Source: Tubiluchus corallicola
Taxonomy: Eukaryota > Priapulida > Priapulimorpha > Priapulimorphida > Tubiluchidae
Length of the DNA stretch: 64,000 bases
Assembly: GCA_030141605.1 (NCBI GenBank)
Contig: JAQGDQ010000613.1
Location: forward strand, 1 to 64,000
Reading direction: 5' to 3'
The translations under genes were made by a program, and so were the position numbers. This document shows, one piece after another, positions 31,221 to 43,706 of the stretch (position 1 is the stretch's first letter; every line of letters begins with the position of its first letter). Below the pieces are notes generated by a model. That model was not told the DNA's origin, ran no database searches, and saw only the letters and a list, made by a program, of their open reading frames with translations.

Positions 31221-31773
31221 TTAAAGGAAAACCGGATGATTGTTTAGACTCAATCTCACTTTAATTTACTATCCAAAATACACATTTTCTTGCCTATAAA
31301 AGTTAGCAATTGTTTCTTATATTTGAATAATTAGCTACAAAGTTAATTAATGACAACCGAACACAGCTATTGCTTATGTCAGAAACTAACCACAGTCTGT
31401 GTAATGGTAGGCATCTTCCCTTGCGCATCAAGCACGTTTGCATAAGTGCTACTGCTTAAACGCGTGATGTCACGAAAATGAGCTCTATGTAATATAACAT
31501 CAGAAACTAACACTGCAGATCAAGATCACGATGGTTATCATGGTGCCACCTTCTATTTGTCGGCTATGCTCGTGTGACAAAAAAGCGCCATTGCCAATCT
31601 TAGTAGATTCACCGAGCCACACACCCAGCTTTGAAAGTTTAACATTGAGTATCCGAGGTAATTATTATTTAATATAAACATCGATTTAAAAAAAGCTGTT
31701 GTGTAGTTTTCAATATTTCAGAACATTCTTTATTCTGAACTAATGTTTACACAATCGTCCGGTTTTCCTTTAA
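31221..31773. mobile_element. TTAA-flanked MITE (piggyBac-like), copy 1
   Basis: Begins TTAA-AGGAAAACCGGATGATTG at 31,221 and ends with the inverted form at 31,773. The TTAA is the duplicated target (31,221-31,224; 31,770-31,773). It is non-coding inside. Related ends occur at 42,296-42,299, 45,305-45,345 and 50,582/51,175. Confidence 0.75.
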
Positions 31774-31869
31774 CACACAAGAATAAGATCCCCAGTGTTT
31801 TACAAGAATATTCCAGCTAACAGCATAAAGTGTTCTACTCCAAAAGATAGATTTGGTTGAAGCTGTTAA

Positions 31870-32275
31870 ACATCTTTATTTATCTTAGCTGTCCAGGTTG
31901 TTTTTGGTTTGCCAGGTGGTTTTTTTTGCAAGGTTTTAAGGCTACCTCTACTATGATTCTTACTGGTACTTCACTTAGTAATCTCAGAAGATGTCTCAGC
32001 CATCTTAATCTTCAGACCTTGACTTTTGAATTCTAAGGAACTTCTTTCGGTCTAGAGTATAAATCTTCATTTTTGATTATGAAGAGCTATTTCATCTAGG
32101 TAAAACTAAAACATTCCTTAGACGACTTCTGTGAAATGTATCAATCTGCTTTTCTTTAGAAATTTTTAAATCCCAGGTTTCTCTGTGGTGCATAATTGTG
32201 TTAGTAACTTAAGCATTAAATAATCGAAGCCTTATCTTAAGACTTAATTTCTTGCTAGTTAATACTTTACATACT
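31870..32275 (-). mobile_element. degraded LINE tail, family B
   Basis: The minus strand aligns collinearly with 17,060-17,640: shared blocks cover the R-R-L-R-W region, the G-A-C-T-T-C-T-G-T-G-A-A-A-T region and the T-C-C-C-A-G-G-T-T-T-C region. It carries many stops and indels, so it is much older than the 17-kb copy. Confidence 0.65.
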
Positions 32276-33620
32276 TTGAAAAACTGCACGTAAATTTCAA
32301 GAAAACTTGAAATGAGCAATAGCCACACTCTCTCTCGCGTAATATCAATACTTGCAGCACTTTTTCTGCGTGCACCTACAACGGAAATTATGAGTTGGCA
32401 TAGGTATAGCGTGGTTCAACATCATAAAAAATTTTTGCCTAAAAAATAGCATTTGAAAAATTGAAATCGTATGATTTGTCATTTAGCAAAATTGTACCAG
32501 TTCGGCTCATTGCTTATTAAACAAAAAAGCCTTATTTTTATAAACTTTGTAACAAACTATATTAAGTGTGGTGTTGTTAATTCTCAGCTGAATTGGATGA
32601 AAAAGTTATGAAGAAAGTTGTTTTTATCTGTTACGTTTTAGCTCTGAGATGCTTATTTCTGTGACTTAAAGCAAGAATGCATGTATATTTTGTAACCTTT
32701 ACAATAGCTATTCAGATTTTTAGCCCAGTAACATTTTATTGCCGCTGCAAATACTGCATTGGTAAAGACTATTCGCACTAGTGACTGTTATCACCATAAT
32801 TGAATAGCCAGTACAACACTAACAACTAATGAAGTAGATCTTGCTGAATTTAGTGAACAGAATACACACTGTATTTTTGTATTCACTTTGCACAAAAAAT
32901 GGTAACAAAAATCAATAAACTGGCAAACAAAACTAGCAAACATTTTCTTCACTGAAATTATTAATAATTACATAATAATTATTGACATACCACAAGTCTA
33001 CTTCTTTTCACAAAAAATAATATTGCTATTTTAACCGATTCTACCTAAATCAAACATTAAATAAATGATACAATAAATGTTGTGCTAATTTTGAGTTTTT
33101 TAGTTAAATTATGCACTGATGTTAAATTGACTGATGATATAATTGTAGCTGCTGGTGTTAGGACAACTACAACGTAATAAGTTGCACAACATGTATTGTG
33201 TCTATTAACTGAATTGTGACATAGAATATTGCACCAAATGAATCTTTCTGATCTAAGTCACAGTAATGCTTACTAAGTCAAGTATGCACTTTGGTAGATT
33301 GACTTTGCCATTACGATTTGAAGTAACCAAACAACAGGGCTGGAAGTTTAATTTCAGTAGTAATAGTTTTTTATCATGGCATGTACATCTTCAAAAATTT
33401 TGACTAATTTTACACAGCGTGTGAGTGTTACAAAATGCTGTAAATACAATACAATAGCTAGGCTTGTGCATTTTAATTAACACAATGGAAAATAGAAAAA
33501 AATAAACTGTTTTCTTTGACTGGAAGACTTAAGTAAAATAAAGCAGTTGAGTTGTGCATCATGATGTGATGCAATGGTATTATAATTGCTGATCAATCTC
33601 TTTTTGTAACAGTATTCATG
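32276..33620. other. intergenic stretch, no gene seen
   Basis: Very AT-rich. No coding frame or clear element was recognised. Confidence 0.5.
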
Positions 33621-33624
33621 CAGC

Positions 33625-34205
33625 TGGGTGTAACTCAACTTATTGCTAGCAGTCTGGTGGAGGGAATTAGCTAGTACAGAACAATTTACAACATCAAAGT
33701 GCTGCTAAATATATAGAAAATTTATCATGCCTCGATAAAATAGTCTGGATGCCTCACACAGATTGTATTTCATAATTATGTATGCGTCTCACACAGTTTG
33801 CAATCTCGTTATCTTGTACAATCGGAGCCAATTGAGCTTAAATTTTATTGGCTTGCAAAGTCGAAATTCGCCAGACTTCAACCCTGCTGAATACATTGGA
33901 GCTATTCCCAGGAGAGCTTGAGGCGAAGTGATCCGAGAACATACCATTGATCGTTAATCAAAAAAGAAGCTTTGAATACATAAATTTGCGAAAAAGTGTT
34001 TGAATCTGATCTTGTCGAGTCTCAAATCATACCTCCCATGATTGCAAGCTGGGGAAATCGTGGTACTCAAAACTTTCAACACTAAAATTAGTACTCGAAT
34101 TTACTGATTCAGCAACTTGATGTAAGAAATAAGTATTGTTCTGTACCTTTACTGGTTGTTTTTGTACCCCATTTATTAGCAAAAGTTTGCATTACATGCG
34201 TCATG
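33625..34205 (+). mobile_element. Tc1/mariner-derived non-autonomous element, copy A
   Basis: About 580 bp. The plus strand near 33,860-33,910 reads S-R-N-S-P-D-F-N-P-A-E-Y-I-G-A-I, the N-S-P-D-L-N-P-x-E box around the last catalytic acid of Tc1/mariner transposases, followed by frameshifted remnants. The ends are diverged inverted repeats that share T-T-G-C-T and T-A-C-A-G-A-A-C-A-A blocks. It aligns with 51,809-52,363 in the opposite orientation. Confidence 0.65.
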
Positions 34206-34379
34206 CACATTTATACCAAGATTTATCGCAGAAAATAAACTTATGCATGTATTCCGCGTAGTGCTTTTTAACGGCAAGATTAGTCGACAGATATAATTAG
34301 CCACTAGTTTACTAGTACTCTAAACCGAACATATTCCGCTGGCTAGCGTAACGCCCTAATACGACTTACGTTAATATCA

Positions 34380-34718
34380 GTGTGTGGCTCGTGGTGCATG
34401 AAGTAGCATACACAGAGCCAGTATTAGATACCGCAAAGCTGTAGAAGATGCCCATGACGTCATTTTCAGCTGGCGGATCAATGATTACACTTGACGTTCG
34501 TGAATGATCATGATCGGTGTTACGGTGAATACTTCTGTGAATTAGTAGGTCTATACGGCCTGCATTTTGTGTTTTTTATACCGATTCACTGTAATAGCAC
34601 AAGTTTTTAATAATAAGAGAAATCGAGCGTCTGTTTTTTTGTTTATATACGAACATTTGTAGTCCACTAAAATGTGACATCAACAAAAACTCGGATCCGT
34701 CCTGCTGAAGTGTTTTTG
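34380..34718 (+). promoter_or_regulatory. candidate promoter and untranslated first exon of the CCSER-like gene
   Basis: A CRE palindrome TGACGTCA lies at 34,455-34,462, and a strong donor-like TTTTTG|GTAAGC at 34,718/34,719 could end an untranslated first exon. The next exon opens at an excellent acceptor (AG at 35,031-35,032). No TATA box is evident. Placement is inferred only. Confidence 0.3.
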
Positions 34719-35032
34719 GTAAGCATTATTATTGCTAGACCTTGATCTTCGTAATGAAACACTAGTTGCTAAATTGTCGGCCTTGTGAGTCGCCCCAGTA
34801 GTATGAGAACATAACATAACTGTAGGACTAAACCTGAACAAGTGTGTACTGTTACTATATTCTTATACTGTTAAAAGTAACGCGCTAATGCATAAATGCC
34901 GTTTAATTTCAAAAATAATTATGTAAAGATGTATCATAATTAGTGCTATCATAATTTACAAGAAGTAAAATTGTCTGCTTTGGCTTCATTTGACCATTAG
35001 TTTTGCCTTAATTCACTATTTTTTCTTTTTAG

Positions 35033-37655
35033 GTTATTTTTATACCAAAGATCAACCATGATCGCTTTTTATGGGCGCATGCTACTCTGCTAAAACTATT
35101 CAAAGTACCGCTTTTTTGCCCACCGAAGTTATGGCAACAAAGCAGCGAAACATTCCAAAAGCCTCAGAACTTTCTAAAGAAGAACAGCGTAAAGATCAGC
35201 GAAAGAAAGGCGTCATGAATTTTCGTCGGTTTGGTTTCGGCCGAAGTTCGATGCCTATCTTAAAGCACCGATTGCCAGACACAAATTGTAATGACACCTA
35301 TGTGTCTGCAATTGACAATGCACCAGTTACAACATGTGAAGAAATTACAGGGAGCAAAGCATTAATAACCAATGAAAATGCCAACTTAATTATTCCAACT
35401 AAAACAGTAGCTCTTCCAAAGCCTACAACTAAGCCTACGACTTTGAATTGTAGGCTACCACATTCGAAGAGAGAAAATGAGAAAAATATAGAATTATCAA
35501 AAAATATAACTAATAGCATTAATAAGAATGTGAATGATGAAATTGTTGCACCACCTAGAAAAACAAGAATACCTGGAACATCTCTGCTACGTCCGTACAA
35601 AAGTTTTGATACTAACAATATGAACAGACAGCGAACTAGCAGCTTTAATGTTTTAAAAAATGGAGCAAGTCAGAATAAAAGTCCTAATCAAGAACAGGGT
35701 AAAGAACGAACGCCGTCGACAAGTAGAGGAAAATTTGACTCTGCTAATAAAACGGAAACAACAACAACACAAAAGCGATCTTCCCGTAGCCCAGCTCCTT
35801 CTCCCCGTGGTTCCGCAACAGACCTTGCAGCTAAAGCACGCCCCTCAGCAAGAAAAAATTCCACTTCAAAGGCAGACTGCCAATCGAGAAATAATTCAAG
35901 ATCCAAGTCAGATTCTAGAGAATCATCATCTCAGTTGCATGCTAAAACCAAGAATGGTTCTAAGGAATCATTATCACAATCAAGAGATCGAGCAAAGTCA
36001 TCAAGTGGAAACGACTCAAATTCTTTGCCTCCCAAGAGTCTACGTGGAGGAAAGAAAGTTAGCATGCAAAATCATGTAGGGCAGTCGACAGATTCTTTAC
36101 CAACTGATGATGTAATGGCAGCTTCAACAACATCCATTGATTCAGGCATGATATCTTCTATTGGCCCTGAACAGATGATACAAGATTTACCATCGCACAC
36201 GAACCAAATGACATCATCCGTTGGAGAGCTGTCACGAGCGGAAAAGGCACAGTTACCAGTCACTGGAATCACATCGTCTTACCACTCGGGTCTTCGCACT
36301 GCAAATGTGGCTGCGGCAGGTAAGACAAGTATTCCTCTTCCGCGAACACACATACAGATCAAGCCAAATGAGGATGAGCACTTGAAAGAAAAGATGCAGT
36401 CAACCTCATACATGGCATTTATAATGAAAGCACGCGAGGGAAAAATGAGCTATCCTGAGGCGGTCGAACAGTTAACAAAACATCGAATGAAAAATATGGA
36501 ATTGAATAAGGGTCCAGTGCTAACAGATAGCTGTGAATCATCTTCTAACGCCTCGTCGGTAGATACAGTGGTAACTGTCCGCGAAAACAAAGAAAAACGA
36601 TGGAGCAAAACCAGTGATCTTGGGTCTTCCATTATGACAGAGTGTTCCACAACTGATGACCAAAAACGTTCAAGTATGACAAGCAGCATCGAAAGCATGC
36701 AGATATCTACAGACTCTGTAACAGATGGTGGTAGGCGGGCGCTAAATAACGGATTTAATACTGGTTTGCCGTGGGATTGCATGGGCGCCTCATCTGACAG
36801 CATTACAGAGGGCATATTGGAAGAACCCATGCCAATAGATTTGGTATCTTCAACTACAAGCAACACATTAGAAACTATTTCTGAAGCTACAAACAGTGAC
36901 GAGTTATGCATGAGTCCTGACAGTATGAAAGTTAGCGTGCTTTCTATGGATAATGATGTTACGGACTGTCGGGGTTTTACACCAGATTCTTTGGGATCTG
37001 TTAATGCGTGTGTCATCCCTTATAAAGCTGTCGAAAAAAGGTGCTTGCCGGAAACCTGCGACTTTATGGACAGTCATGATGACATTGAAGAGTGTGAGGA
37101 AAAAAATGGAGAAAGTCCATCCAAGGTTAGTCCTTCGACAAATTTCATGTTCGTCGAAAGCGATAAGGAACTGAAGAAGAGCATTCTGTTTATGGGAACC
37201 GACGGCGAGTTAGTAAAGTCACACATTGAAGAATTTGTTCCAATGAAACATACGGATCTTGATCAAGATGTTGAAAGCATGGCTGAAGTGATTGACTTAT
37301 TCAAAACTGTTAAAACAGTTTCCGTAGAAGAAGACCCCAAAGAAACTGCTGATCATGAAGTCACTGACGAAGCTACCATTGACCACATAATGAGAACCAG
37401 CGACATCGTAGTTGGGACGGACAGTCAGGACTCGTCCAGAATCGACGAGTTTTCTGCTACGTCTTCTTCAGCTGCCAGAGCGCAACATTCCTCCCCTCGA
37501 AAACATTCCTTCAGGTCCCGTATAAGAACTGAGTCAATGGGCAGTACTGTTTCTTGTGCTTCTAGTTTGGCGTCAGATGATTTGATGATCGATCACGAGT
37601 TGTCTGATGATGAGGAGCCGCCAAGATGTGGAAGATATGCTGATGTCAGTGCTCG
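35033..37655 (+). CDS. CCSER/FAM190-like coiled-coil serine-rich protein, first coding exon
   Basis: The exon runs from a T-rich acceptor to donor CTCG|GTAAGT. Coding starts at ATG 35,071 and gives 861 codons here. The protein is Ser/Lys/Thr-rich and mostly disordered, with a basic Ser/Arg tract at about 220-310, and a short helical block (S-Y-M-A-F-I-M-K-A-R-E-G) near 450. An acidic D-D-L-M-I-D-H-E-L-S-D-D-E-E near the end recalls the acidic block of vertebrate CCSER proteins. The start M-G-A-C-Y-S fits N-myristoylation (Gly2, Ser6) with a palmitoylatable Cys4. An upstream ATG at 35,058 in better context opens a 12-codon overlapping frame. Family assignment rests mainly on the downstream 61.2-kb exon. 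CCSER proteins are poorly understood; a role in cytoskeleton or division has been suggested for vertebrate members. Confidence 0.75.
35058..35093 (+). promoter_or_regulatory. overlapping upstream ORF
   Basis: ATG at 35,058, with A at -3, starts an 11-residue frame ending TAA at 35,091-35,093. It overlaps the main start at 35,071, which has T at -3 but G at +4. Such an arrangement would be expected to lower initiation at the main start. If the acylation start is bypassed, the next in-frame Met is at residue 21. Confidence 0.5.
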
Positions 37656-37723
37656 GTAAGTTGTGTTTGCATATTTTGTTCAACTACACTTGTAACATTA
37701 TTTATGCAGCATATTTTCTGGTT

Positions 37724-37942
37724 TTGTATATGTCCTGGATTGTGTGGCTGAGTGATTTAGATTTCGGACTGCAGGAATGCAGTCTTGAGTTCGATTCTAG
37801 CGGCTGAAAACGCAGGGCACATAACCTACATGTTATTCGTTATTTGTGTGTTGCGTCCTTACCTGTATTGTTGTAAGTGTAAGTCGCTAAATAGCCATTA
37901 GTGCTAGTGTTGACTGTAAATAAATCTTGTCTTTTGCCCTAC
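37724..37942 (+). mobile_element. tRNA-derived SINE
   Basis: An A box (tggctgagtga, 37,745-37,755) and a B box (gagttcgattc, 37,787-37,797) stand at tRNA spacing, with a Leu/Ser-like D-arm and a perfect 7-bp stem GACTGCA/TGCAGTC where the anticodon arm would be. The acceptor stem does not pair, and an unrelated ~130-bp body ending in AAATAAATCTTGTCTTTT follows. That makes it a SINE rather than a working tRNA gene. It lies 70 bp into the intron. Confidence 0.65.
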
Positions 37943-38181
37943 TATTTTTCATGTTACTATTATGTAGCTAGTTTTAGAATTGAACAGCAATTAATAGATA
38001 CATATTTTGTCTAAAAAGTGTACATAAGGTGCACTAGATACTAGTGCATTCATTGGTGTATTTTCGTACAAAGTTTTCACAGTATCACTAAACTAGGTAT
38101 AATATAAAGCTTAAATATGTTTTTCACGCTGCTAGAGACTGACACAGTTTTTGACTGATTTCTTTAAACCTTTTTGCGTAG

Positions 38182-38313
38182 TGAAACAAGATCCATTGAT
38201 AAAACAGAGTCAATTGACCATGAGAGGACACTACTGGAACCTCTAGATGGAGATGGTCCATTCTTAGAAGAAATTGTCACAATAATTGAAAATTCGGCAC
38301 CCAAAGGAGAAAG
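38182..38313 (+). CDS. CCSER-like gene, second coding exon
   Basis: A 132-bp exon between acceptor TTTTTGCGTAG and donor AAAG|GTAAGT. It joins the previous exon inside an Arg codon and reads E-T-R-S-I-D-K-T-E-S-I-D, then P-F-L-E-E-I-V-T-I-I-E-N-S. It ends two bases into a codon and fits the 59,496 exon. It is polar and acidic, in keeping with the rest of the protein. Confidence 0.8.
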
Positions 38314-38344
38314 GTAAGTTTTGCTATTGTAATGAATGCCGTAG

Positions 38345-38745
38345 CATTGTATGGTAGTAGTAGTAGTAGTAGTTCACTGGTTTTTGGCCAATAGGGCCGA
38401 TCAAACAACAACCACCATACAACAAAATTTTACATGTACAAATGCAAACAAACTTAGCTACAGCATATTGAACAGTGATGTGAGATTGCATCGTACAAAT
38501 TAGTTTGTCATCTATATTTAAAAAGTAAAGGTCAGAATAGAACGTGTGATAGTATTTACAAAGAAGTTGTGGGTAATGTTATGTTTAGAAGGAAATAGAA
38601 GAAAATGACATTCGTCGCCGACTTCGTTACACTTGGCACATAGATGCTCCTCTCGATGCATAGGAGGTCTTATATACCATCCAGTTTCAATAGGCAGTGA
38701 GTGAGAGCTTGTTCTAAGCTTAGTCAATGCTTTTCGATCTTTAAC
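38345..38745 (-). mobile_element. LINE 3'-end fragment with (CTA)n tail
   Basis: The minus frame at 38,518-38,727 reads K-L-R-T-S-S-H-S-L-P-I-E-T-G, then C-A-K-C-N-E-V-G-D-E-C-H-F-L. This is the C-terminal 'RTSSH...C-x-x-C...E-x-H-F-L' block of a LINE polymerase. A UTR of ~140 bp leads to a TAG/CTA repeat at 38,345-38,371. Confidence 0.75.
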
Positions 38746-39639
38746 ATTATAGGTAGCATATTATCAAGCAAGTATATAATTACACCTGTAATATGTACAA
38801 GATATCTTTATAACAGGTGTCACCTGTGGAGCCTACATGGCGACTAACTAACTACTTTGGTGCGGGAGAGGCTGACTTATGTGTGTGTGTGTGTGTGCGT
38901 GCATACGTGTGTGCCCTCCGGTTATGATTCAATATTAGTGACACTATTAGTAATACAGTAAATGCAAAACTCATAGATTTAAGACTTGCCTAGATGGTAA
39001 CAGTTGCTATTCTGAATTTTGCTATTCCTGAATGCCCTTGTAGCATTGGAGATATTACTGTAGAATCATTTTGCAACAAGTGAAAATTTAAACCTTTGCT
39101 AAATTTGTGATCATAATTTTATATTCAGCAAATAGCAGTCGTTTCTACATCTTTTGGATTTTTACCACTTGCGGCTTAACATCGGATCGGTATTAGCTCT
39201 ATAATTATGAACTTATGGCCTACTTGTGGCATCTGTCAGTGTTGTCATGCTGTGCTTTGCTTGATAATCCTAGTAATAATCCTGTAATTAATCCACTTGC
39301 ACTGAGACTAGTTACACCTGAACGCCTAGATGTTCACAAAGTTCAGACAGAACCTGTCAAAATTTTCATTGAAATCTGTTCTTAATTGCATAACCTGGAA
39401 AATAGCTGTGGGCAAACCCAAAATACTTGAACAAATTAAAACTAAATTTTTATCCATTTCTACACTCACCTGTGGTTTCAAAGAGATTTCTGTAAATGTT
39501 ATTTTCTTTGCTATTGTGTACATGTGTATGTATGGGAATTTATGTACATGTGTATGAAAGGAAAGCTTTTAAATTCCTATGCGAACAATGTGTCTAAATT
39601 GCAAAAGGAATACTTTATTGTGCGCCTAATAGGCATAAT

Positions 39640-39835
39640 GCTTTATATAAATTAGTACCATTGAATCAGCCGGTTTTTGTGTACCTTTGAAAGGACTATG
39701 ATAACAATAATTGTAATAATATAATAATAATATTAATAATATAAATTAGTGTCATTGAATCAGCCGTTTTTTGTGTCTTTTTGATAAAACTATGATAATA
39801 ATAATAATAGTAATAATATTATTATCATTGAGAAA
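39640..39835. repeat. ~115-bp tandem duplication with ATA/AAT repeats
   Basis: The words A-A-A-T-T-A-G-T and C-A-T-T-G-A-A-T-C-A-G-C-C-G with the following ~40 bp occur twice, each followed by an AATAAT-type microsatellite. Confidence 0.7.
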
Positions 39836-40369
39836 ATGACTATGAGAAAATTGTCCTAACAGTTTTTTTTAGAGAGTTGCCCAATATTTTTAATGAAGAC
39901 CTATTTTTGCAAATGAGGTGCGGTTTTTCTTGTTGAACTGAAAAAAGAACATCTTAAGAACCGAAGTAGACGTGTCGGTTCAAGGAGTTTGCAGTGTTGG
40001 TAAACAATATTAAGTAACTGTTGCTTTTCATTCCATGTGCTGCTACGCCAGACTCCTCAGGGCATAAACAGCAAATAAGGCTCAAGTATTTTTATGCACC
40101 AATGGAATTTGTTTACTGTCACTCTCAAGTTAACAGGATATTTTAGATGGGTGTGTACGTGATTACCCAGAGTATAAGAGACATATCACAGTCCTGTGTG
40201 TCTTTTGACTTTTGCGATTAAGTGACCTTAAAATTGAAGGTTATTTTACTTTCACGATTTCGCTGATTCGACTTGGTGGCTGCAGAAGTTTGCGCAACAT
40301 CCGGTCTCTCATTATCCTTCGCATCTTCCCACCCCGCTATCGACATGCTGACGCAGCGCACGGCTCAGC

Positions 40370-40382
40370 GTTGCCTAGTAAC
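40370..40382. promoter_or_regulatory. RFX X-box-like site
   Basis: GTTGCC-T-AGTAAC fits RYYNYY-N-RRNRAC exactly and sits in a locally CpG-rich patch (40,250-40,400) inside the intron. RFX sites commonly mark promoters of ciliary genes in animals. No matching gene start was found beside it. Confidence 0.25.
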
Positions 40383-41127
40383 GGGAGAAGTGTATGAATT
40401 TCGAAGCCATGTAGAGATGCATCGGTGAAGCCACTAATTTCAACAGAGTGGATGACGAATCAATAGCCCGTTGGTAATCAATATCTTCCTCCACCAGCGC
40501 GCGATGTTAGTATTGATCAGTGATATGAGTTTTAAGTAAAGAGTTAAACACTGCTGTATCTCAATGTGGGCGAGTTTTGACAAATATATTGGGCAACATC
40601 CGTAAAATTTTGGCTATATTTATGCTCTGGAAATGTTATCATGACTTTATCGTCGCCATAACATCTGTCATTCATGTATTCCTCGTCAACATGCTGAATT
40701 TCTACCTTTTTGTACTTTGCCCTCATTCTAGAAAGAAAGTGTGAGAGTGAGTGTGTGAGTGAGAGAGTTCTTTTAATGCATTTCTGTTTTTGTTTCTTAA
40801 ATTTCAAATTTACCATTAATCTGGGCAGCACCTCACAAGATTTTATCTGGTACTGTCGTGAGGCATGCTAGTAGCCTCGTTAAAAATTATATATTAATGT
40901 TTTCTGCGTCTAAATTTGTGTTAATTTAATGTTTTCTGTGCAAATTATCATTGTAAGCTTGTATGCTGGCAAATCTAGCAATAAATTCAAAATTTATGTT
41001 AAAAAAGCCACTTATGGCGCTTTGAGATAACTCTGGGTACTGGACACGTTCTTTATTAGTTTGAAGGGTTTTTTTAGGTTTTTTTAATTTCCGGCATCTT
41101 CATTGCTATCTAATGTTTGAAGAAATG

Positions 41128-41640
41128 TATAGTTATAGTTATAGGTAATTTATTAAACTGCCTCCTTTCATTTTCACAACAATTAAAATCGGATAGGAAT
41201 TTACATTGTTACAGTAAAATGAAAGCCACTGTATGGACAGAATTATGAGACACATTAAAAACAGTCATTTACTTATTACTTAAAAACAATCTTTAAGCAA
41301 ACAATAAAACAAGTCATTAATTAAAGAATTTCTTCTGTCCAAAATTAAATGGCAGGTTTTGGTGCATTCCTTTAGACAAATATTACCTGACAGCATTTGA
41401 CTTAATTTACCATTATGGTTGAACTGGTTAAATGATTGATTTTTGAGCTTTGGCACTGGTATAGAAATGTACGAATATCATCATAAAGGGGACATGTTCT
41501 TCAGACTCGACCGTTAGCTGATCACAAAAGTGACACAACATTTGATCTTCTGGAATATTAGTGTACATGCAAGTGATATATAGTGATATAGGTAAACTTA
41601 CAATTAACATTTGTACTGCACTAATCTTCCCATTCTACTC
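41128..41640 (-). mobile_element. LINE 3'-end fragment with ATAACT tail
   Basis: The minus frame near 41,470-41,560 reads I-P-E-D-Q-M-L-C-H-F-C-D then E-S-E-E-H-V, the zinc-knuckle-like end of a LINE polymerase. A UTR runs down to AATAAATTACC and ATAACT repeats at about 41,128. Confidence 0.65.
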
Positions 41641-41814
41641 TATTGACATTCTTACATAGCAGCTACTTTTTGTTAACTAAAATATGTAGAATATTAGTTC
41701 AGTGTCTTACAAGTTACGTTGAATCTCAATCGCTTGAAAGAATTCATTGATCTTACTTGTAACATGAATTTGCTATTAAAAAATGAAAAGTGTACACAAT
41801 CAAAAATCACAATC

Positions 41815-42299
41815 GACAAACGCAAGTTCGTGTTCGCACCGCTAGTTCTTTGCTGTTACATGCATTCTGCCTTTCGCTAGTTAGACGGTCACTAGCGCCT
41901 GTATTTCTGAAATGCATTGCACAAAGACAGCTGCAGTACCTGTCAGTTCAGATGTGTTAGTTTGTGACGAACTACACACGTTCGGCAGCTCATGTGTGAG
42001 CACAGCGGTAAATTTGAATTTGAGCTTTTATCATAAAACCGGCCTAGTTTTAGTACAACAAACTGAATATCTTACAGTAGCACTGTACTTCAATTTTCGC
42101 TTGTGTAATACTTTTGCTGCTGAAAATTATTAGTTTGTGATGTCATCAATAGTTGGGCTCGCCGGCGTTAATTAAGATTTTAATCTATTATTTAATTATC
42201 AGAAACGCTTTTGCAGTACTAATTGTGATAACCATTTTATACCTTTTATCGGACTTGAAAATGGGTTATATATAAAAAAATCATTCTATCTTACTTTAA
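41815..42299 (+). mobile_element. TTAA-family MITE, copy 2 (left end unclear)
   Basis: Collinear with 50,695-51,175 at roughly 75-80% identity by eye, including the block C-A-G-T-T-C-A-G-A-T-G-T-G-T-T-A-G and G-C-C-G-G/C-C-G-T-T-A-A-T-T-A-A-G. The right end finishes at TTAA 42,296-42,299. The left TTAA end was not found. Confidence 0.65.
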
Positions 42300-43706
42300 G
42301 TAATCGAGTCGACCAATCTCCTACAACCTGCATATAATGCCGATGGACTAGGTTGATTCCTACTTAATGTTTTACTTTGTGCCTGAAGCACTCTTTTTTC
42401 GCGATCTTGTTATTTTCATGGAAATGGCGCTACGCATTTACAATTCGGGAACGAATTCCGTGTCCAGTGACTCACGCTGTCTTGGTCCGTTTCGTCGACC
42501 GTCCGAAAATAGGACACTCTGTTACTGGCAGTTGTTGTAACTTTTTTTGTAATTGGGGGTTTTCTCTGTGGTAAATTGAGGAAGAGATTCCTGCAACAGC
42601 CGGACTGTGGTTTGGTAAATTGACTGTGACTGCCCTCAAATCGAGTCTGTTTACAAAACTATCATGATTGCTGAATGATAAGTAATTTTCCCGAGAAGTT
42701 TTACTAGTTTTGTGTGAGATTGTCACTCAGTAAGAAAACTAAAATTGCATAGTATTAGTAGATGATTACATTGATAGACAAAGAAATTCCAAGGCCTATA
42801 GATGTTTGGATTTTGTTTGTCTACAAAACCGCTGCTCGTTACTTTTGATTTTGCGGTGTAAGCGTTCATTTTTATGTATTTTTTTCCAGTATTGTAAACG
42901 CTCGTGCGTAATAAAATATTGACAAATGAAATGCAAGCGTAGCTTTTTATACACATAATCATTGCACTTCATAAGTTGCTGTGTACAGTTTGTTAATTTT
43001 TACTAAGTAGCAGGTCTTGGTATAACGTGTCTTTCCTGCCTTAGATTATCACAGAATGACATGGATCTATTTGATTTAATCTTAGGCCATAATACTCACA
43101 TACTCCATGCATGTCCAAATCATATTAATCAATTAACTTTCGCAAATTATTTTCTCTACCCGTATTTCTGAGTGCGTAAACTTGAACTTTGTGCTAGTAT
43201 TTGGTGGCCTGCTTAGATTTGACTGCAACATGACTTAGTTGTCGTATTATGTCATAGAGGGAGTCGTCATCGTTACGCCTTATGTCACAGTGTTGTATTG
43301 TGTTGTATCCGTGGTGTGGCTATCTGCAGTCAGAGGTCACTAATTTAGAACATTGAAGTCCAGTTATTATTGAACTTCCCTGACAAATACCGACTGTTAC
43401 TGATTATTCGACTGACTTTTAGAGTAGTGTTCTGTGACAGCTCAGTTTTGGTGAGTCATCGGGTCGTAATTGGACTCATAAACAGGAGCAGCGAATGAGA
43501 ACGCTCATCGCTTCCTTTCCATTGATAAGATCTCTGGGTTAATTGCCAATTAGCTATAACAGAAATACATTATGCAGAGTCTTGCTCAGTTTCTTTTTAC
43601 TGGAATTTTGATACATATCAGCAGTAACAGTAGTTCAAATAACGTCATTGGATTTTATACGTGCACAGAACTCATTTCCCATTATACGATGAGTTGGCGG
43701 ATCAAT

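Noticed and set aside
37724-37800. A functional tRNA gene
   Set aside because: A and B boxes are present but the acceptor stem does not pair and a SINE-like body and tail follow.
40544-40831. 95-codon minus-strand frame
   Set aside because: First third is from a GAGT/GTGA simple repeat; remainder has no recognisable family or splice context.
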